Below are positions 15,666 through 24,416 of a stretch of 33,312 nucleotides of DNA, in pieces. The translations under genes and the position numbers were made by a program. The notes below the pieces were generated by a model. That model made no database searches. It saw only the letters and a program-made list of their open reading frames with translations, and was not told where the DNA came from. The stretch comes from Desulfobulbaceae bacterium (GTDB lineage Bacteria > Desulfobacterota > Desulfobulbia > Desulfobulbales > Desulfobulbaceae): the NCBI GenBank assembly GCA_011391865.1, contig JAABPV010000086.1, positions 37,744 through 71,055 on the forward strand. The letters are read 5' to 3'. Position 1 is the first letter of the stretch. Every line of letters begins with the position of its first letter.

Positions 15666-17093
15666 TCAAATAAAAAAGTTATTTTCTTTTGTAAGATTAT
15701 CTTTGATAAATTCATTTATATTGTCGCCAAACATCTTGATGTCAAATATGTCGTCCGGCACAGTTGGTTTGGCATAAAAATGCCAAGCTAAAGAAAAACT
15801 ACCTTTCCCTGTTATTTTATCACTGATAGCTTTTTCCATTTCAAGATAAATACATTTAACCTCTTTCGAGGAAAGAAGAATCTGGATGTATTCACTGTAA
15901 TTTACAATCCACACATATTTTTCTATAAACTCAATTTCTTGTTCGTTTAATTTTTTAACTCTAAGCCATTCTTCGATTGAATGCTTCCAATTTTCAATTG
16001 GATCACATAGTGTTATATCATGCAGAGTAACGATCATTCCACACGATTTATTCTTGCTGCTCGAAAAACTCCTGAAGCTCTTCAGCATTTGAGAATAACC
16101 TTTCAATATAGAACTTTTTAAAGAGCTAAAATGAGCCTTTTGCGTTGGGTATTGCGGTAATAACTGATGAAATATGCTTGATTTAAATTCAACAAAAAAA
16201 TAAATATCGTTATCTTCATCTTGGATTACTCCATCAACTCCTTGCTTTGGTTTTTCAAAACGAATATCGAACATTTTTGTATAATCTGACAAAATTCGTT
16301 CAAACTCATCTTCAATCTTCTTTTTGCAAATCATATTTCTATCAAGCATAAGCTCGTAAATTCCATTGCGCATAAAAATTTTAAATAACTGGAGATTTAG
16401 AATTTGCAAATTTCCGTAATTATTTATGAAAAATGGATGTTTTCTGAAAACAGTTAAACTGTTTTTCTCGAAAAGGACTGTTTTGAAACGTTCTTTACTC
16501 TCCAACGCATATTGATGCAGTTTTTCTTCCGTCAGATCGAATAACTCCCAGTATGAATCCACCTCCTCTTGTTTAAGTATGTTCTTAAACAATGATTTAT
16601 CGCATTGTTTTTTCTGAAAATCAGTTTCGGTAATTATGGAAATAAGTGATACAAAACGCAAAAAATTTGAAGCGTTATTATCCAGTTTTTTCGATAATTC
16701 AAGGGCAAATCCAATACTGATCCATCTATATATACCCTTGATTTGATATAATAATTGTTGATGAATAATACTTCTTAACAACCAGAACAAAGAGTATGAT
16801 TTTCCAAATCCTTCTATGACGATTTCTTCATCAGGCAGTTTAACGACAGAGTCGTATAATTTTTCAAAATCATTTTCGCTCATTCTTACTTTTGAATTTT
16901 TGTCGCCAAAATTAACTCCCCAAATAATAATATTAAAAATAAGCCAAGGGTATACATGACTGTTGATTGAAATTTCCTTCCAGTTTTTGGCAAGTTTATT
17001 GACTGCATGTTCTGCTATATCTAATGGACGAAACTTGCAGAGCTTATTCCTTATTGGCTTGAACGATGCGTCATAGTATGATTTCTGTTCCAT
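15666..17093 (-). CDS. AT-rich gene of unknown function with PD-(D/E)XK-like motif, 475 aa
   Basis: Not recognised as any named family. The protein is lysine-, isoleucine- and asparagine-rich, and the gene is markedly AT-rich against its GC-rich neighbours, a sign of horizontal transfer. Near residue 285 the sequence KQGVDGVIQDEDNDIYFFVE followed by FKSS gives D287 and E302-x-K304, the spacing of a PD-(D/E)XK nuclease core, followed by a helix with lysines and GYSQMLKSF. The first 250 residues are helical without clear motifs. A stand-alone defence nuclease is possible but not shown. The start is taken as the ATG at 17093; a GTG at 17105 is in frame. It begins 26 bp after the stop of an orphan mpl 3' fragment. 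Confidence 0.8.
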   Translation of the reverse strand: MEQKSYYDASFKPIRNKLCKFRPLDIAEHAVNKLAKNWKEISINSHVYPWLIFNIIIWGVNFGDKNSKVRMSENDFEKLYDSVVKLPDEEIVIEGFGKSYSLFWLLRSIIHQQLLYQIKGIYRWISIGFALELSKKLDNNASNFLRFVSLISIITETDFQKKQCDKSLFKNILKQEEVDSYWELFDLTEEKLHQYALESKERFKTVLFEKNSLTVFRKHPFFINNYGNLQILNLQLFKIFMRNGIYELMLDRNMICKKKIEDEFERILSDYTKMFDIRFEKPKQGVDGVIQDEDNDIYFFVEFKSSIFHQLLPQYPTQKAHFSSLKSSILKGYSQMLKSFRSFSSSKNKSCGMIVTLHDITLCDPIENWKHSIEEWLRVKKLNEQEIEFIEKYVWIVNYSEYIQILLSSKEVKCIYLEMEKAISDKITGKGSFSLAWHFYAKPTVPDDIFDIKMFGDNINEFIKDNLTKENNFFI

Positions 17094-17119
17094 TATATTC
17101 CACACAAAAATTTCAGGTG

Positions 17120-17235
17120 CTACCTTAATCGCACGTAAATGTTATCAAACCCGCCGTTTGACAGAATGGCGATGACATCGCCTGATTTGGCCTGCGCCAG
17201 CAGAAAAGCAAGAATGGCAGCGGGGCCGGAAAAGC
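17120..17235 (-). pseudogene. Orphan 3' end of a diverged mpl gene
   Basis: On the minus strand this encodes AAILAFLLAQAKSGDVIAIL then SNGGFDNIYVRLR and a stop, matching the C-terminal DAILAFLLKQARPGDVIAIL then SNGGFDNIHMRLLEG of the intact mpl product at 17596-19083. By eye the nucleotide match is roughly 80% over about 100 bp and ends at about 17230, so this is a diverged copy and not a fresh duplication. There is no start codon or upstream coding domain. It directly precedes the 475-aa gene. Confidence 0.85.
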
Positions 17236-17353
17236 GCCGCCGCAAGAAGCAGCATTCTGCTCATTTCTTTTGTGCTCCGAACAAAATTATCTCCTGTTTA
17301 CTAAAATGGCACGATTTTTCCTTAAAAAAATCCGCAGTTCCTAGTTGAAAACC

Positions 17354-17539
17354 GCGAACGAAATGTTTCCCGTCAAAATAATTTTGTAATTATGACAGAC
17401 GACATGTGTTCTGCCTCAAACAACATGTTGTCTGTCACGATTATTTTTTCCCTGCCGCAAACGAAATGTTTCCTGCCAAAATAATTTGGGGTTTATGGCA
17501 AACAACATTTCATCCGAGGCAAACTAAATTTCATCTGCC
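17354..17539. repeat. Array of degenerate ~21-bp motifs spaced 21 or 41 bp
   Basis: Six variants of GCAAACGAAATGTTTCCTGC occur, with the ATG/ATT core at 17363, 17404, 17425, 17466, 17507 and 17528 (steps 41, 21, 41, 41, 21). The skipped positions hold AT-rich units such as CAAAATAATTTTGTAATTAT. One pair forms an inverted repeat (ACAGACGACATG at 17395-17406; CATGTTGTCTGT at 17425-17436, one mismatch). The 355 bp between the mpl fragment and mpl contain no gene; 17241-17353 and 17540-17595 show nothing else. The near-regular two-turn phasing suggests a protein-binding array or a decayed mobile sequence. Confidence 0.7.
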
Positions 17540-17595
17540 GCAAATACGAGTTGATCCGCCAGACTGATTCGGGGGCAGCGACTGAGATTTTTTCG

Positions 17596-19083
17596 TTACG
17601 GCGCAGAGTTGCCGCCAGACTTTGCGGTCAGGCCGACAAGGCGCAGCCCTTCCAGCAGCCGCATATGAATATTATCAAACCCGCCATTTGAAAGAATGGC
17701 GATCACATCGCCGGGCCGAGCCTGCTTGAGCAGAAAAGCAAGAATGGCATCGGTGTCGGGGAAATACTCAGCCGGAATGCCCTGCTGGTTCAGGGCCGCT
17801 GCCAGCTGCTGCGAGGAAAAGCTGTCGCCCGGCGCGGCGTGGTCAAGCGGCATAATCTCCCGCACCACCACCATGTCCGCGCCTGCGAAGGCAGTTTCGT
17901 AATCCCGCTGAAAGACCGCCCGGCGGCTGGTGTTGGTGCGCGGTTCAAAAACAATCAGCAGGCGGCGTTCCGGCCACGCCAGCCGCAACGCGCTGATTGT
18001 CTCGCGCACGGCGGTGGGATGATGAGCGAAATCATCAATCACCGTGATGCCGTTGACTTCGCCGCGCACCTGCTGCCGCCGCTTCACGCCCTCAAAGGAT
18101 GCCAGCCCACGCCGTATTTCCTCGCAGCTGAGGCCAAGATGCTCCAGCAGGGCAATCACGGCCAAGGCATTGAACGCATTGTGCTTGCCCGGCATAGGCA
18201 GGCTGAATGCACCAAACAGGCTGCCGTCTTTCCAAGCGGCAAAGGTCGAGCCAAGCCCATTTGCGGCAAAATCCTGGAGCTGCCAGCGGCAGTTTGCGCT
18301 TGTGCCATAGCCGATTACTTGGCCAGAACAAAGCGCGGCAATCTCCGCCACGACCGGATCGTCCATGCAGGCAATTAACGCGCCTTCTGCCGGAATCAGG
18401 CGGACAAATTCACGGAAGGAATCCTTGATCTGTTCTAAATCGGCGAAAATGTCGGCGTGATCGAATTCAACTGAGGTGACAATGGCGCAAAAAGGCCGGT
18501 AATGTAGAAACTTGGAAACCTTGTTGAAAAAGGCGGTGTCGTATTCGTCGCCTTCGATTACGAAGCAATCGCCGGTGCCGATGCGGTAATTGCTGCCAAA
18601 CGCCTCGACTATCCCGCCGATGAAAAAGCCCGGCGAGCGATCGGCACGGTGCAGAGCCGTCGCCAGCAGCGAAGAAGTCGTGGTTTTGCCATGCGTTCCG
18701 GCCACAACCAATGGCTTGATTGCGCTGTGCAGAAAAAAATGCCCCAGAGCCTGCGGCATGGAGAGGTAGGGAATGCGCAGCTCGGCCAGCCGCTGCGCCT
18801 CCGGGTAAATGGCCCGGATGACATTGCCGACCACGACCAAATCCGGGCGCGGCTCCAGATTCTCCGGCCTGTAGCCCTGCATGACCGCAATGCCAGCCTG
18901 CGCGAGGAAATCCGACATCGGCGGATACACGTTCTGATCCGAGCCGCTGACCACGTAGTCGCTCTCCTTGAGCATCCCGGCTAAGGCAGCCATTGCTGTG
19001 CCGCAGATGCCCATCAGGTGGATATGGCGGACATGCTCTGGCGCACGGTTGAGCTGCGGATCAAGCTGCGCTGTCGTCGTCAT
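17596..19083 (-). CDS. mpl: UDP-N-acetylmuramate:L-alanyl-gamma-D-glutamyl-meso-diaminopimelate ligase
   Basis: Mpl recycles murein by joining the tripeptide L-Ala-D-Glu-meso-DAP to UDP-MurNAc with ATP, in the cytoplasm. The 495 residues have the Mur-ligase layout: N-terminal HIHLMGICGTAMAALAGML, the P-loop GTHGKTTTSSLL at about 129-140, FVIEGDEYDTAFF, VTSVEFDHADIF, the MPGKHNAFNALAVI segment and the C-terminal IDDFAHHPTAVRETI. The HIHLMGICGTAM start and DEYDTAFFNK separate Mpl from MurC. The ATG overlaps the stop of a 60-aa gene (ATGA), so translation is coupled. It implies a meso-DAP peptidoglycan. A diverged piece of its 3' end lies downstream at 17120-17235. Confidence 0.96.
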   Translation of the reverse strand: MTTTAQLDPQLNRAPEHVRHIHLMGICGTAMAALAGMLKESDYVVSGSDQNVYPPMSDFLAQAGIAVMQGYRPENLEPRPDLVVVGNVIRAIYPEAQRLAELRIPYLSMPQALGHFFLHSAIKPLVVAGTHGKTTTSSLLATALHRADRSPGFFIGGIVEAFGSNYRIGTGDCFVIEGDEYDTAFFNKVSKFLHYRPFCAIVTSVEFDHADIFADLEQIKDSFREFVRLIPAEGALIACMDDPVVAEIAALCSGQVIGYGTSANCRWQLQDFAANGLGSTFAAWKDGSLFGAFSLPMPGKHNAFNALAVIALLEHLGLSCEEIRRGLASFEGVKRRQQVRGEVNGITVIDDFAHHPTAVRETISALRLAWPERRLLIVFEPRTNTSRRAVFQRDYETAFAGADMVVVREIMPLDHAAPGDSFSSQQLAAALNQQGIPAEYFPDTDAILAFLLKQARPGDVIAILSNGGFDNIHMRLLEGLRLVGLTAKSGGNSAP

Positions 19084-19262
19084 TTATTCAGTTCCTCCGC
19101 CGACTGCCGGACGGTGTTGAAAATCCGCTCGTAATGCTCCTCGAAATTCGCCGGAGTCACCTTGCCGATTTCGATGAATTTGACCATGATTTCCTTGACC
19201 GCTTTCAGCACCGCCTCGTCAGTCACGGGCCGGACAAAGGGCTGTCCTTTCTGTTCAGGCAT
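19080..19262 (-). CDS. Small conserved protein, copy A (coupled to mpl), 60 aa
   Basis: Function not recognised. The product is helical, with MPEQKGQPFVRPVTDEAVLK at the N-terminus and GKVTPANFEEHYERIFNTV later. It is a near twin of the gene at 21707-21892: over 181 aligned bases I count 17 differences and no gaps, and the first 63 bases of the coding strand are identical. Similarity stops exactly at the ATG. An in-frame GTG two codons earlier (19268) is not conserved in the twin, so the ATG at 19262 is chosen. The stop overlaps the mpl start, and the reading frame is intact in both copies, so it may be expressed and could act in translational coupling. Confidence 0.75.
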   Translation of the reverse strand: MPEQKGQPFVRPVTDEAVLKAVKEIMVKFIEIGKVTPANFEEHYERIFNTVRQSAEELNK

Positions 19263-19286
19263 GTTCACATATATATTGCATAACTT

Positions 19287-21710
19287 TTAAGATGAAATTC
19301 TTCCCCAGCCAAAATCTATTGTTCTTCGTTTTTTCGCTGTTTTTGGTTTATCTGCTGTTTTAGGTCGAATAAGGGTATATATATCGAGACGATGCTCACA
19401 ACCTTTCTCATCTTTAAGGTTTCTGTATCCATTTTCCAAATCTTCTTTTGTAATGAAAAGTATCTTTAATGAATTTCCAGCCATTTGTTGCAGATGTTTC
19501 TTGAAATTGTCTGGGTAGCTTTCAATAAAGCTGCTTATAAAAAACACTTTAAATCCGCATTCTTTAGCAATAGACAGTGGGGGCTTAACTTGCGCCATCA
19601 ACTCATCCCAATTTGGACTTTGCGATTTTGGTGACTGGTTGCTAAAATCCTTGCATTCTCCGGCGATCAAAATACCATCTCCACACGCCAGCAGATCAAA
19701 ATCTGTATCAATTTTCCCTTGATTTACCTTAGCTCCCGGATACCAGATAAATCCATTATGGGTCAACGAACGCAGGAAACGCGCCGTCAAAACTACAGGC
19801 CGCATTCCCTCATCAAATACTGCCAGCCGAACAAGCTCATTCAACGCATATCCTACGCGAACACGGTCTGTTATCAAAATTTGCTTGCCGCATCCTGGAC
19901 ACATAACCGGTGAAGTGATGTCAATATTATCCTGCCAATACTCCCGGTCACAGCTTGGACATTTATCCAAAAGCCATTTACGACGAATAACGTTTATTCT
20001 GGTGAGAAATTCAAGAATATTATCAGGCGTGGATTCTTTTCTTAGCACACTCTTCAGGCTATCGCTAACTCGATTTCGTGCAATATCCTGAAACGGGGGA
20101 GGGTATCGCTCCAAAATAGTTTTAGCAAATTCAGGAAGAGGTTCTAAGTTTTTACAGTTACCAAGCCTCGCTTTTCCTTGCAGTTTGTCATAGACCAATG
20201 GTTCAGACTCAAGGGCCTTAATAATCGACCAGCATTTCCCTGTCAAGGCAATACAGGCTGTACTGAAATCAGGAAAAAGATCAAGTGTCTTTGAATATCG
20301 GATGTTCTTCTCATCTTTTCTAAGAGTGCATCCAGCACGATCTAAAATCACCTGAAAAATTTCATGTTCGGAAGGAAGTTGAAATCTTACCGCAGCAGAC
20401 TCTTCGCTGCCAGTAAATACAACGCTGAGAAATTCTTCTCCAAATCCAACAATAAGCTGATACGAATAATGCTTTCCCGGAAGATTAAGCAGCAAGAATA
20501 TATCAGAGTCCTTTGGGAGGGCAAAATCAAATGGATAACGTGTTGTTTTATCTTCTTTGACCAAATCGCAATAATAGCGCGCAAATGCATATGGATTCGG
20601 ATAAGCAGGATCAACTCTTGGGACTATCACCTCTTCATTTTCTACAGAAACAGTGATTGTTTTCTCTTGTTCATAACAAGATATATCTTTTGCTACAAAA
20701 TTTGTAGTCGCATCAAGCGAATATTCCTTTTTTTGGATCAGCACAATTCGTGACTGTAACCGACGGGCAGCCTTTTGGAGCGCAGTTCTGTTATTTCCGG
20801 CTGTCCGTATGAAACCGTAAGTTGACATGATCTTAGATGAACAAAAAGTCTCTGTCAGACAGTCAAGAACTTTTTGGTTTTCAATATCCTGTTCCCGAAG
20901 CATCAGCAGACTCTCATCAGAACTACCCTGTACGATATGACCTTGCAGATTCCAAAACAGACAGAGATCACGAATTGGCTGTTGTTTATCCAAGAGAACA
21001 ACTGTCGGCGGATCACTAAATAACACCGACGACAGTTGCCTTATTCCTTGGTTGAGAAAATCAAGCCATGACAATTTTCTTGCCATAAAAGTAAACAAAT
21101 TATATAGTTCATAGGCATTGCTTACGCGGACTTCATATATTTCAGCGTTTAGGTATTTAGCAAGATCGTTAGTAATATCATCAGGAAGAAGCCCGTAGGC
21201 CGCTGCAACACAACAACGAAACTCTTCAGCAGCATCTATTTTCAGAAAAAATAAATTGTTCCTTTTAAGATTTGGATATTTCTTATGTTCCTGCCGAACA
21301 ACCTTATCCCAAGGAGTCAGTCCGCCTATACTGCTTTCATCAAAGTTAGAAAGAAAATCATCTGTAATTTCTATAAGCTGAGGAGAATATAGTATGTCTC
21401 TTACATTTGATCCTGCTTTTCTTGGCCGATTAATTGTAAGAGATAGTGCCAAATATTCTTCCTGCTTCCCTGGAACAACAAGAAGTTCTGGAAAGAATAT
21501 TTTAACTTCTTCTTTAGCCCGTTGCAGAGATTCGTCCTTGCGATCTCCGTGCATATCTACAAAAATAAACCGAGCGAATTTGCCTCCCCTGACCATTGAA
21601 AGGAACTTAATAGTTCTCAGAAAGGCATCAATGGTGGTATGAGTTGAAAAAAGCACCGCAATTCGTGGCGGACGAATACGAACACGTAGTTCATGGGATG
21701 TTTCCGTCAT
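19287..21710 (-). CDS. 807-aa protein of unknown function with zinc ribbon and PD-(D/E)XK-like domain
   Basis: Not recognised by name. Visible are a zinc ribbon (CPSC at 584-587, CPGC at 604-607) and, after it, a nuclease-like core: E625 in the helix YALNELVRLAVFDEG, IDTDFDLLACGDGILIAGEC with D670/D672 and E685, then K687, closing with VFFISSFIESYP and LFITKEDLENGY strands. The N-terminal 550 residues start with IAVLFSTHTTIDAFLRTIKF and are otherwise featureless to me. The domain order suggests a DNA-acting defence or restriction-like protein; this is inference. The gene is AT-richer than the core genes and sits alone between two copies of a small gene. Its ATG overlaps the stop of copy B (ATGA), copying the arrangement of copy A and mpl. 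Confidence 0.8.
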   Translation of the reverse strand: MTETSHELRVRIRPPRIAVLFSTHTTIDAFLRTIKFLSMVRGGKFARFIFVDMHGDRKDESLQRAKEEVKIFFPELLVVPGKQEEYLALSLTINRPRKAGSNVRDILYSPQLIEITDDFLSNFDESSIGGLTPWDKVVRQEHKKYPNLKRNNLFFLKIDAAEEFRCCVAAAYGLLPDDITNDLAKYLNAEIYEVRVSNAYELYNLFTFMARKLSWLDFLNQGIRQLSSVLFSDPPTVVLLDKQQPIRDLCLFWNLQGHIVQGSSDESLLMLREQDIENQKVLDCLTETFCSSKIMSTYGFIRTAGNNRTALQKAARRLQSRIVLIQKKEYSLDATTNFVAKDISCYEQEKTITVSVENEEVIVPRVDPAYPNPYAFARYYCDLVKEDKTTRYPFDFALPKDSDIFLLLNLPGKHYSYQLIVGFGEEFLSVVFTGSEESAAVRFQLPSEHEIFQVILDRAGCTLRKDEKNIRYSKTLDLFPDFSTACIALTGKCWSIIKALESEPLVYDKLQGKARLGNCKNLEPLPEFAKTILERYPPPFQDIARNRVSDSLKSVLRKESTPDNILEFLTRINVIRRKWLLDKCPSCDREYWQDNIDITSPVMCPGCGKQILITDRVRVGYALNELVRLAVFDEGMRPVVLTARFLRSLTHNGFIWYPGAKVNQGKIDTDFDLLACGDGILIAGECKDFSNQSPKSQSPNWDELMAQVKPPLSIAKECGFKVFFISSFIESYPDNFKKHLQQMAGNSLKILFITKEDLENGYRNLKDEKGCEHRLDIYTLIRPKTADKPKTAKKRRTIDFGWGRISS

Positions 21711-21892
21711 GATTTATTCAGCTCATCCGCCGATTGTTTGACGGTGTTGAAGATCAGCCTGTAATGCTCCTCAAAATTCGCCGGAGTCACTTTGCCGATC
21801 TCAATGAATTTGACCATAATTTCCTTGGTCGCTTTCAGCACCGCCTCGTCAGTCACGGGCCGGACAAAGGGCTGTCCTTTCTGTTCAGGCAT
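21707..21892 (-). CDS. Small conserved protein, copy B (coupled to the 807-aa gene), 61 aa
   Basis: The twin of the gene at 19080-19262, differing mainly near the C-terminus (HYRLIFNTVKQSADELNKS against HYERIFNTVRQSAEELNK). The frame is intact. The stop TGA shares bases with the ATG of the 807-aa gene. No clear ribosome site precedes the ATG at 21892. The two copies form direct repeats of about 181 bp around the 807-aa gene. It is either the native first copy, with cargo inserted behind it, or part of an imported unit; the identical first 63 bases point to the recombination point lying in that stretch. Confidence 0.75.
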   Translation of the reverse strand: MPEQKGQPFVRPVTDEAVLKATKEIMVKFIEIGKVTPANFEEHYRLIFNTVKQSADELNKS

Positions 21893-21921
21893 CTTGTATA
21901 TGGCGTAAAAAAGAAAAGAAA

Positions 21922-21966
21922 CCTCAGCCGCCCGGAAGAAGGCCAGTTCAGTTCGGGCGGCGGAGG
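21922..21966 (-). terminator. Rho-independent terminator after the secreted protein gene
   Basis: CCTCAGCCGCCCGGAA (21922-21937) pairs with TTCGGGCGGCGGAGG (21952-21966), with one mismatch and one bulge. On the minus strand it is followed by a T-rich run (TTCTTTTCTTTTTT). It lies about 60 bp after the stop of the gene ending at 22027 and would isolate it from the small-gene copy B. Confidence 0.75.
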
Positions 21967-22026
21967 CCGTCTCACAGAGGAAAAACCCTTGAAGGCACTT
22001 CCTCGGAGAAATTTGATGGCCGGTTT

Positions 22027-23043
22027 TTAATTCCTCGCCAGTGCCTCGAAATCCATGGCTTCAGCATAGCGAAGCATGGTGTCCTGATCAACAGCTCGGC
22101 CTTTTATTGTGACAATAAAGCGGCCTGCCACAACAATATTGATCTCGCCGCTGCGTTCGTTGGCGTTGTATTTGATCATCGCCCGCTGCTGCTTGATGGT
22201 CTGGAGATTGCCGCCAGACGCTCCGGCAAAGAGCGGATTGTTGAGCATCATGATGATGGACTGCAAAACCGGCGAGTCGGAGACGATCTCCATGTACAGC
22301 ACCGAGCTGGCTGTGAAGTAGTCGCGGCTGACTGTCGAGCCGCCGCCGAAAACCGCCGCGCCGAGAGATTTGGCCGCAGCCGGTTTGGCTTGCCAGCCGG
22401 GCAGCGGCTCCGGCAGCAGGGCCTTCATCTGCTCGCTCTTTTTCTGACGGATGAGCTGGGCGGCGTAATCAAGATTGGAAATCGCCCCGGCAAGATCATT
22501 GGCCCGGTACTGCCGCACCGCCTGCTCAATCACGTTGATGATGTCGTCATTGGCGAGCCAGCTGGGCTGCGGTGCCAACGGAAAGAGGTCTTTGGCCGCT
22601 TCCGATGCTGCTGCCGGGGCCACCGGAGGAACGGCGGCGTTCGGATTCAGCTCCGCCGTCTCTTGCGGCGCATTCTGCTGTGCCGTCGGCAGCGCAGTTT
22701 GCGGTGGAATTTGCTGAGGCTGCGTCAGATCTGCGGACGGGGGTTGCTCGACAGAAGAATTTTTCCAGAACCAGTTTGGGTCGTCAGACGGCGGCGTAAA
22801 TTCTGCCGGAGCCTGCTGCTGGAGCTGCCCGCTTTGCTGATCTGCGGCAGCAGACGCAGCAGTTGGAGCGGACGGCGTGTCTATGTCTATGGACTGCTGC
22901 TGGCCGCCGCCTTCCGCTTTGTACTGCTGAACAATGGCCTCCATCGCCTTGAGCAGCTCCTCCTCTTTTTCACCCGCCCAAGCCGGGGTCAAGCTGCTGA
23001 CAGCGAAGGCCAGCGACACGACAGCGAATAACGCTCTCCTCAT
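22027..23043 (-). CDS. Secreted periplasmic protein of unknown function, 338 aa
   Basis: A Sec signal peptide (MRRALFAVVSLAFAVSSL, then TPAWAG) sets the start at the ATG at 23043, although the frame is open further upstream. After a short helix comes a long glutamine-, alanine- and proline-rich linker (about residues 45-150) of low complexity, then a folded C-terminus: NVIEQAVRQYRANDLAGAIS, ALLPEPLPGWQA, YMEIVSDSPVLQSIIMMLNN and INIVVAGRFIVTIKG. This C-terminal block recurs in proteobacterial periplasmic proteins of unknown role. A linker of this type commonly lets a protein span the periplasm. A terminator lies downstream; serS is the upstream neighbour on the same strand, about 100 bp away. 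Confidence 0.75.
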   Translation of the reverse strand: MRRALFAVVSLAFAVSSLTPAWAGEKEEELLKAMEAIVQQYKAEGGGQQQSIDIDTPSAPTAASAAADQQSGQLQQQAPAEFTPPSDDPNWFWKNSSVEQPPSADLTQPQQIPPQTALPTAQQNAPQETAELNPNAAVPPVAPAAASEAAKDLFPLAPQPSWLANDDIINVIEQAVRQYRANDLAGAISNLDYAAQLIRQKKSEQMKALLPEPLPGWQAKPAAAKSLGAAVFGGGSTVSRDYFTASSVLYMEIVSDSPVLQSIIMMLNNPLFAGASGGNLQTIKQQRAMIKYNANERSGEINIVVAGRFIVTIKGRAVDQDTMLRYAEAMDFEALARN

Positions 23044-23144
23044 TGTTCGTCCCGTGCAGAAGTTCCGTAAGAAATAGATTTGTTGCGCCTCCTTAGTGAT
23101 ACATCCCGGCTGGGGCGGTGTCAAGCGCGGACGGCAGCCGCGCC

Positions 23145-24416
23145 TCAGAAGCGGCTGCTGAAATACGGCTCCAGCACCTTGGGCAGCTGCACCGTGCCGT
23201 CTGCCTGCTGACAGTTCTCCAGTATCGCCACCAAGGTGCGGCCTACTGCCAAACCGGAGCCGTTCAAGGTATGGACGAGGCGGTTTTTTTTCCCGCCTTC
23301 AGGGCGGTAGCGGATGCCTGCCCGCCGCGCCTGAAAATCGAGGAAATTGGAGCAAGAGGAGATCTCCCGATACGTGTTCTGGCCGGGCAGCCAGACTTCA
23401 ATGTCGTAGGTCTTGGCTGAGGAGAAACCCAGATCGCCCGCGCAAAGGGCCACCACCCGATACGGCAGCTCCAGCAGTTGCAGCACCTCTTCCGCATCAG
23501 CGAGCAGGGACTCCAGCTCCTGTGCCGAGGTCTCCGGGCTGACGAATTTCACCAGCTCGACCTTGTCAAACTGGTGCTGACGGATCAGGCCGCGTGTGTC
23601 TTTGCCGTAGGAACCCGCCTCGGAGCGAAAACAGGGCGTGTAGGCGGTGTATTTCAGCGGCAGCTCGGCCTCGCTCAGGGTCGCGTCGGCGTGGATGTTA
23701 GTCAGCGGCACCTCGGCGGTCGGGATCAGCCAGAGATCGCGACCTTCGAGCTTGAACAAATCTTCCTTGAATTTCGGTAGCTGGCCGGTGCCGGTCATGG
23801 TCTGGGCCGTGACCATGAAGGGCGGCAGAAATTCAGTGTAGCCGTGCTTCTGGGTGTGCAGGTCGAGAAAAAAATTGATTAAGGCCCGTGACAGCCGCGA
23901 GGCAAAGCCTTTCAGCAGACAGAAGCGCGCCCCGGAGAGCTTGGCTGCGGTCTCGAAATCAAGGATGCCGAGCTGCTCGCCGATCTCCCAGTGCGGCTTG
24001 GGCTGAAAGGAGAACTCCGGGATCGCGCCCCAACGTTTCACCTCAATATTGTCCTTGTCATCTTTGCCGACAGGCACCGAGTCGTCGCAGAGGTTGGGAA
24101 TGGACATGACCACGCCTTCCAGCTGCGTCTCGATCTCGGCCAAGACTCTGTCCAATTCCGCAATCCGGTCGGAAACATGGCGCATCTCCGCAATCAGCGG
24201 GTCGGCCTTGGCCTCATCGCCCGCCTTTTTCAGCTGGGCGATGTCCTTGGAGACCGTGTTGCGCTGATTTTTCAGCTGCTCGGTCTCAGCCAGCAGAGTC
24301 AGCCGCCGGGCATCCGTGGCGGTGAAGGTGTCGATCAGTTCGGTGCTCATGCCCCGGCGGAGGCATTTTTCCCGGACAAGGGCGATATTTTCGCGAATAA
24401 AGCGTAATTCAAGCAT
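23145..24416 (-). CDS. serS: Serine--tRNA ligase
   Basis: SerRS charges tRNA-Ser with serine (and tRNA-Sec where present). The 423-residue protein is complete. The N-terminal coiled-coil arm that grips the tRNA long variable arm covers about residues 30-105 ([20 protein letters not shown]). Class II motifs follow: motif 2 as [20 protein letters not shown], the serine-site segment [28 protein letters not shown], and motif 3 as [20 protein letters not shown]. The start [14 protein letters not shown] is the standard family start. Confidence 0.97.
   Translation of the reverse strand: MLELRFIRENIALVREKCLRRGMSTELIDTFTATDARRLTLLAETEQLKNQRNTVSKDIAQLKKAGDEAKADPLIAEMRHVSDRIAELDRVLAEIETQLEGVVMSIPNLCDDSVPVGKDDKDNIEVKRWGAIPEFSFQPKPHWEIGEQLGILDFETAAKLSGARFCLLKGFASRLSRALINFFLDLHTQKHGYTEFLPPFMVTAQTMTGTGQLPKFKEDLFKLEGRDLWLIPTAEVPLTNIHADATLSEAELPLKYTAYTPCFRSEAGSYGKDTRGLIRQHQFDKVELVKFVSPETSAQELESLLADAEEVLQLLELPYRVVALCAGDLGFSSAKTYDIEVWLPGQNTYREISSCSNFLDFQARRAGIRYRPEGGKKNRLVHTLNGSGLAVGRTLVAILENCQQADGTVQLPKVLEPYFSSRF

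Noticed and set aside
17139-17348. Plus-strand small open frame over the mpl fragment
   Set aside because: The minus strand matches the Mpl C-terminus residue by residue, so the plus frame is a shadow.
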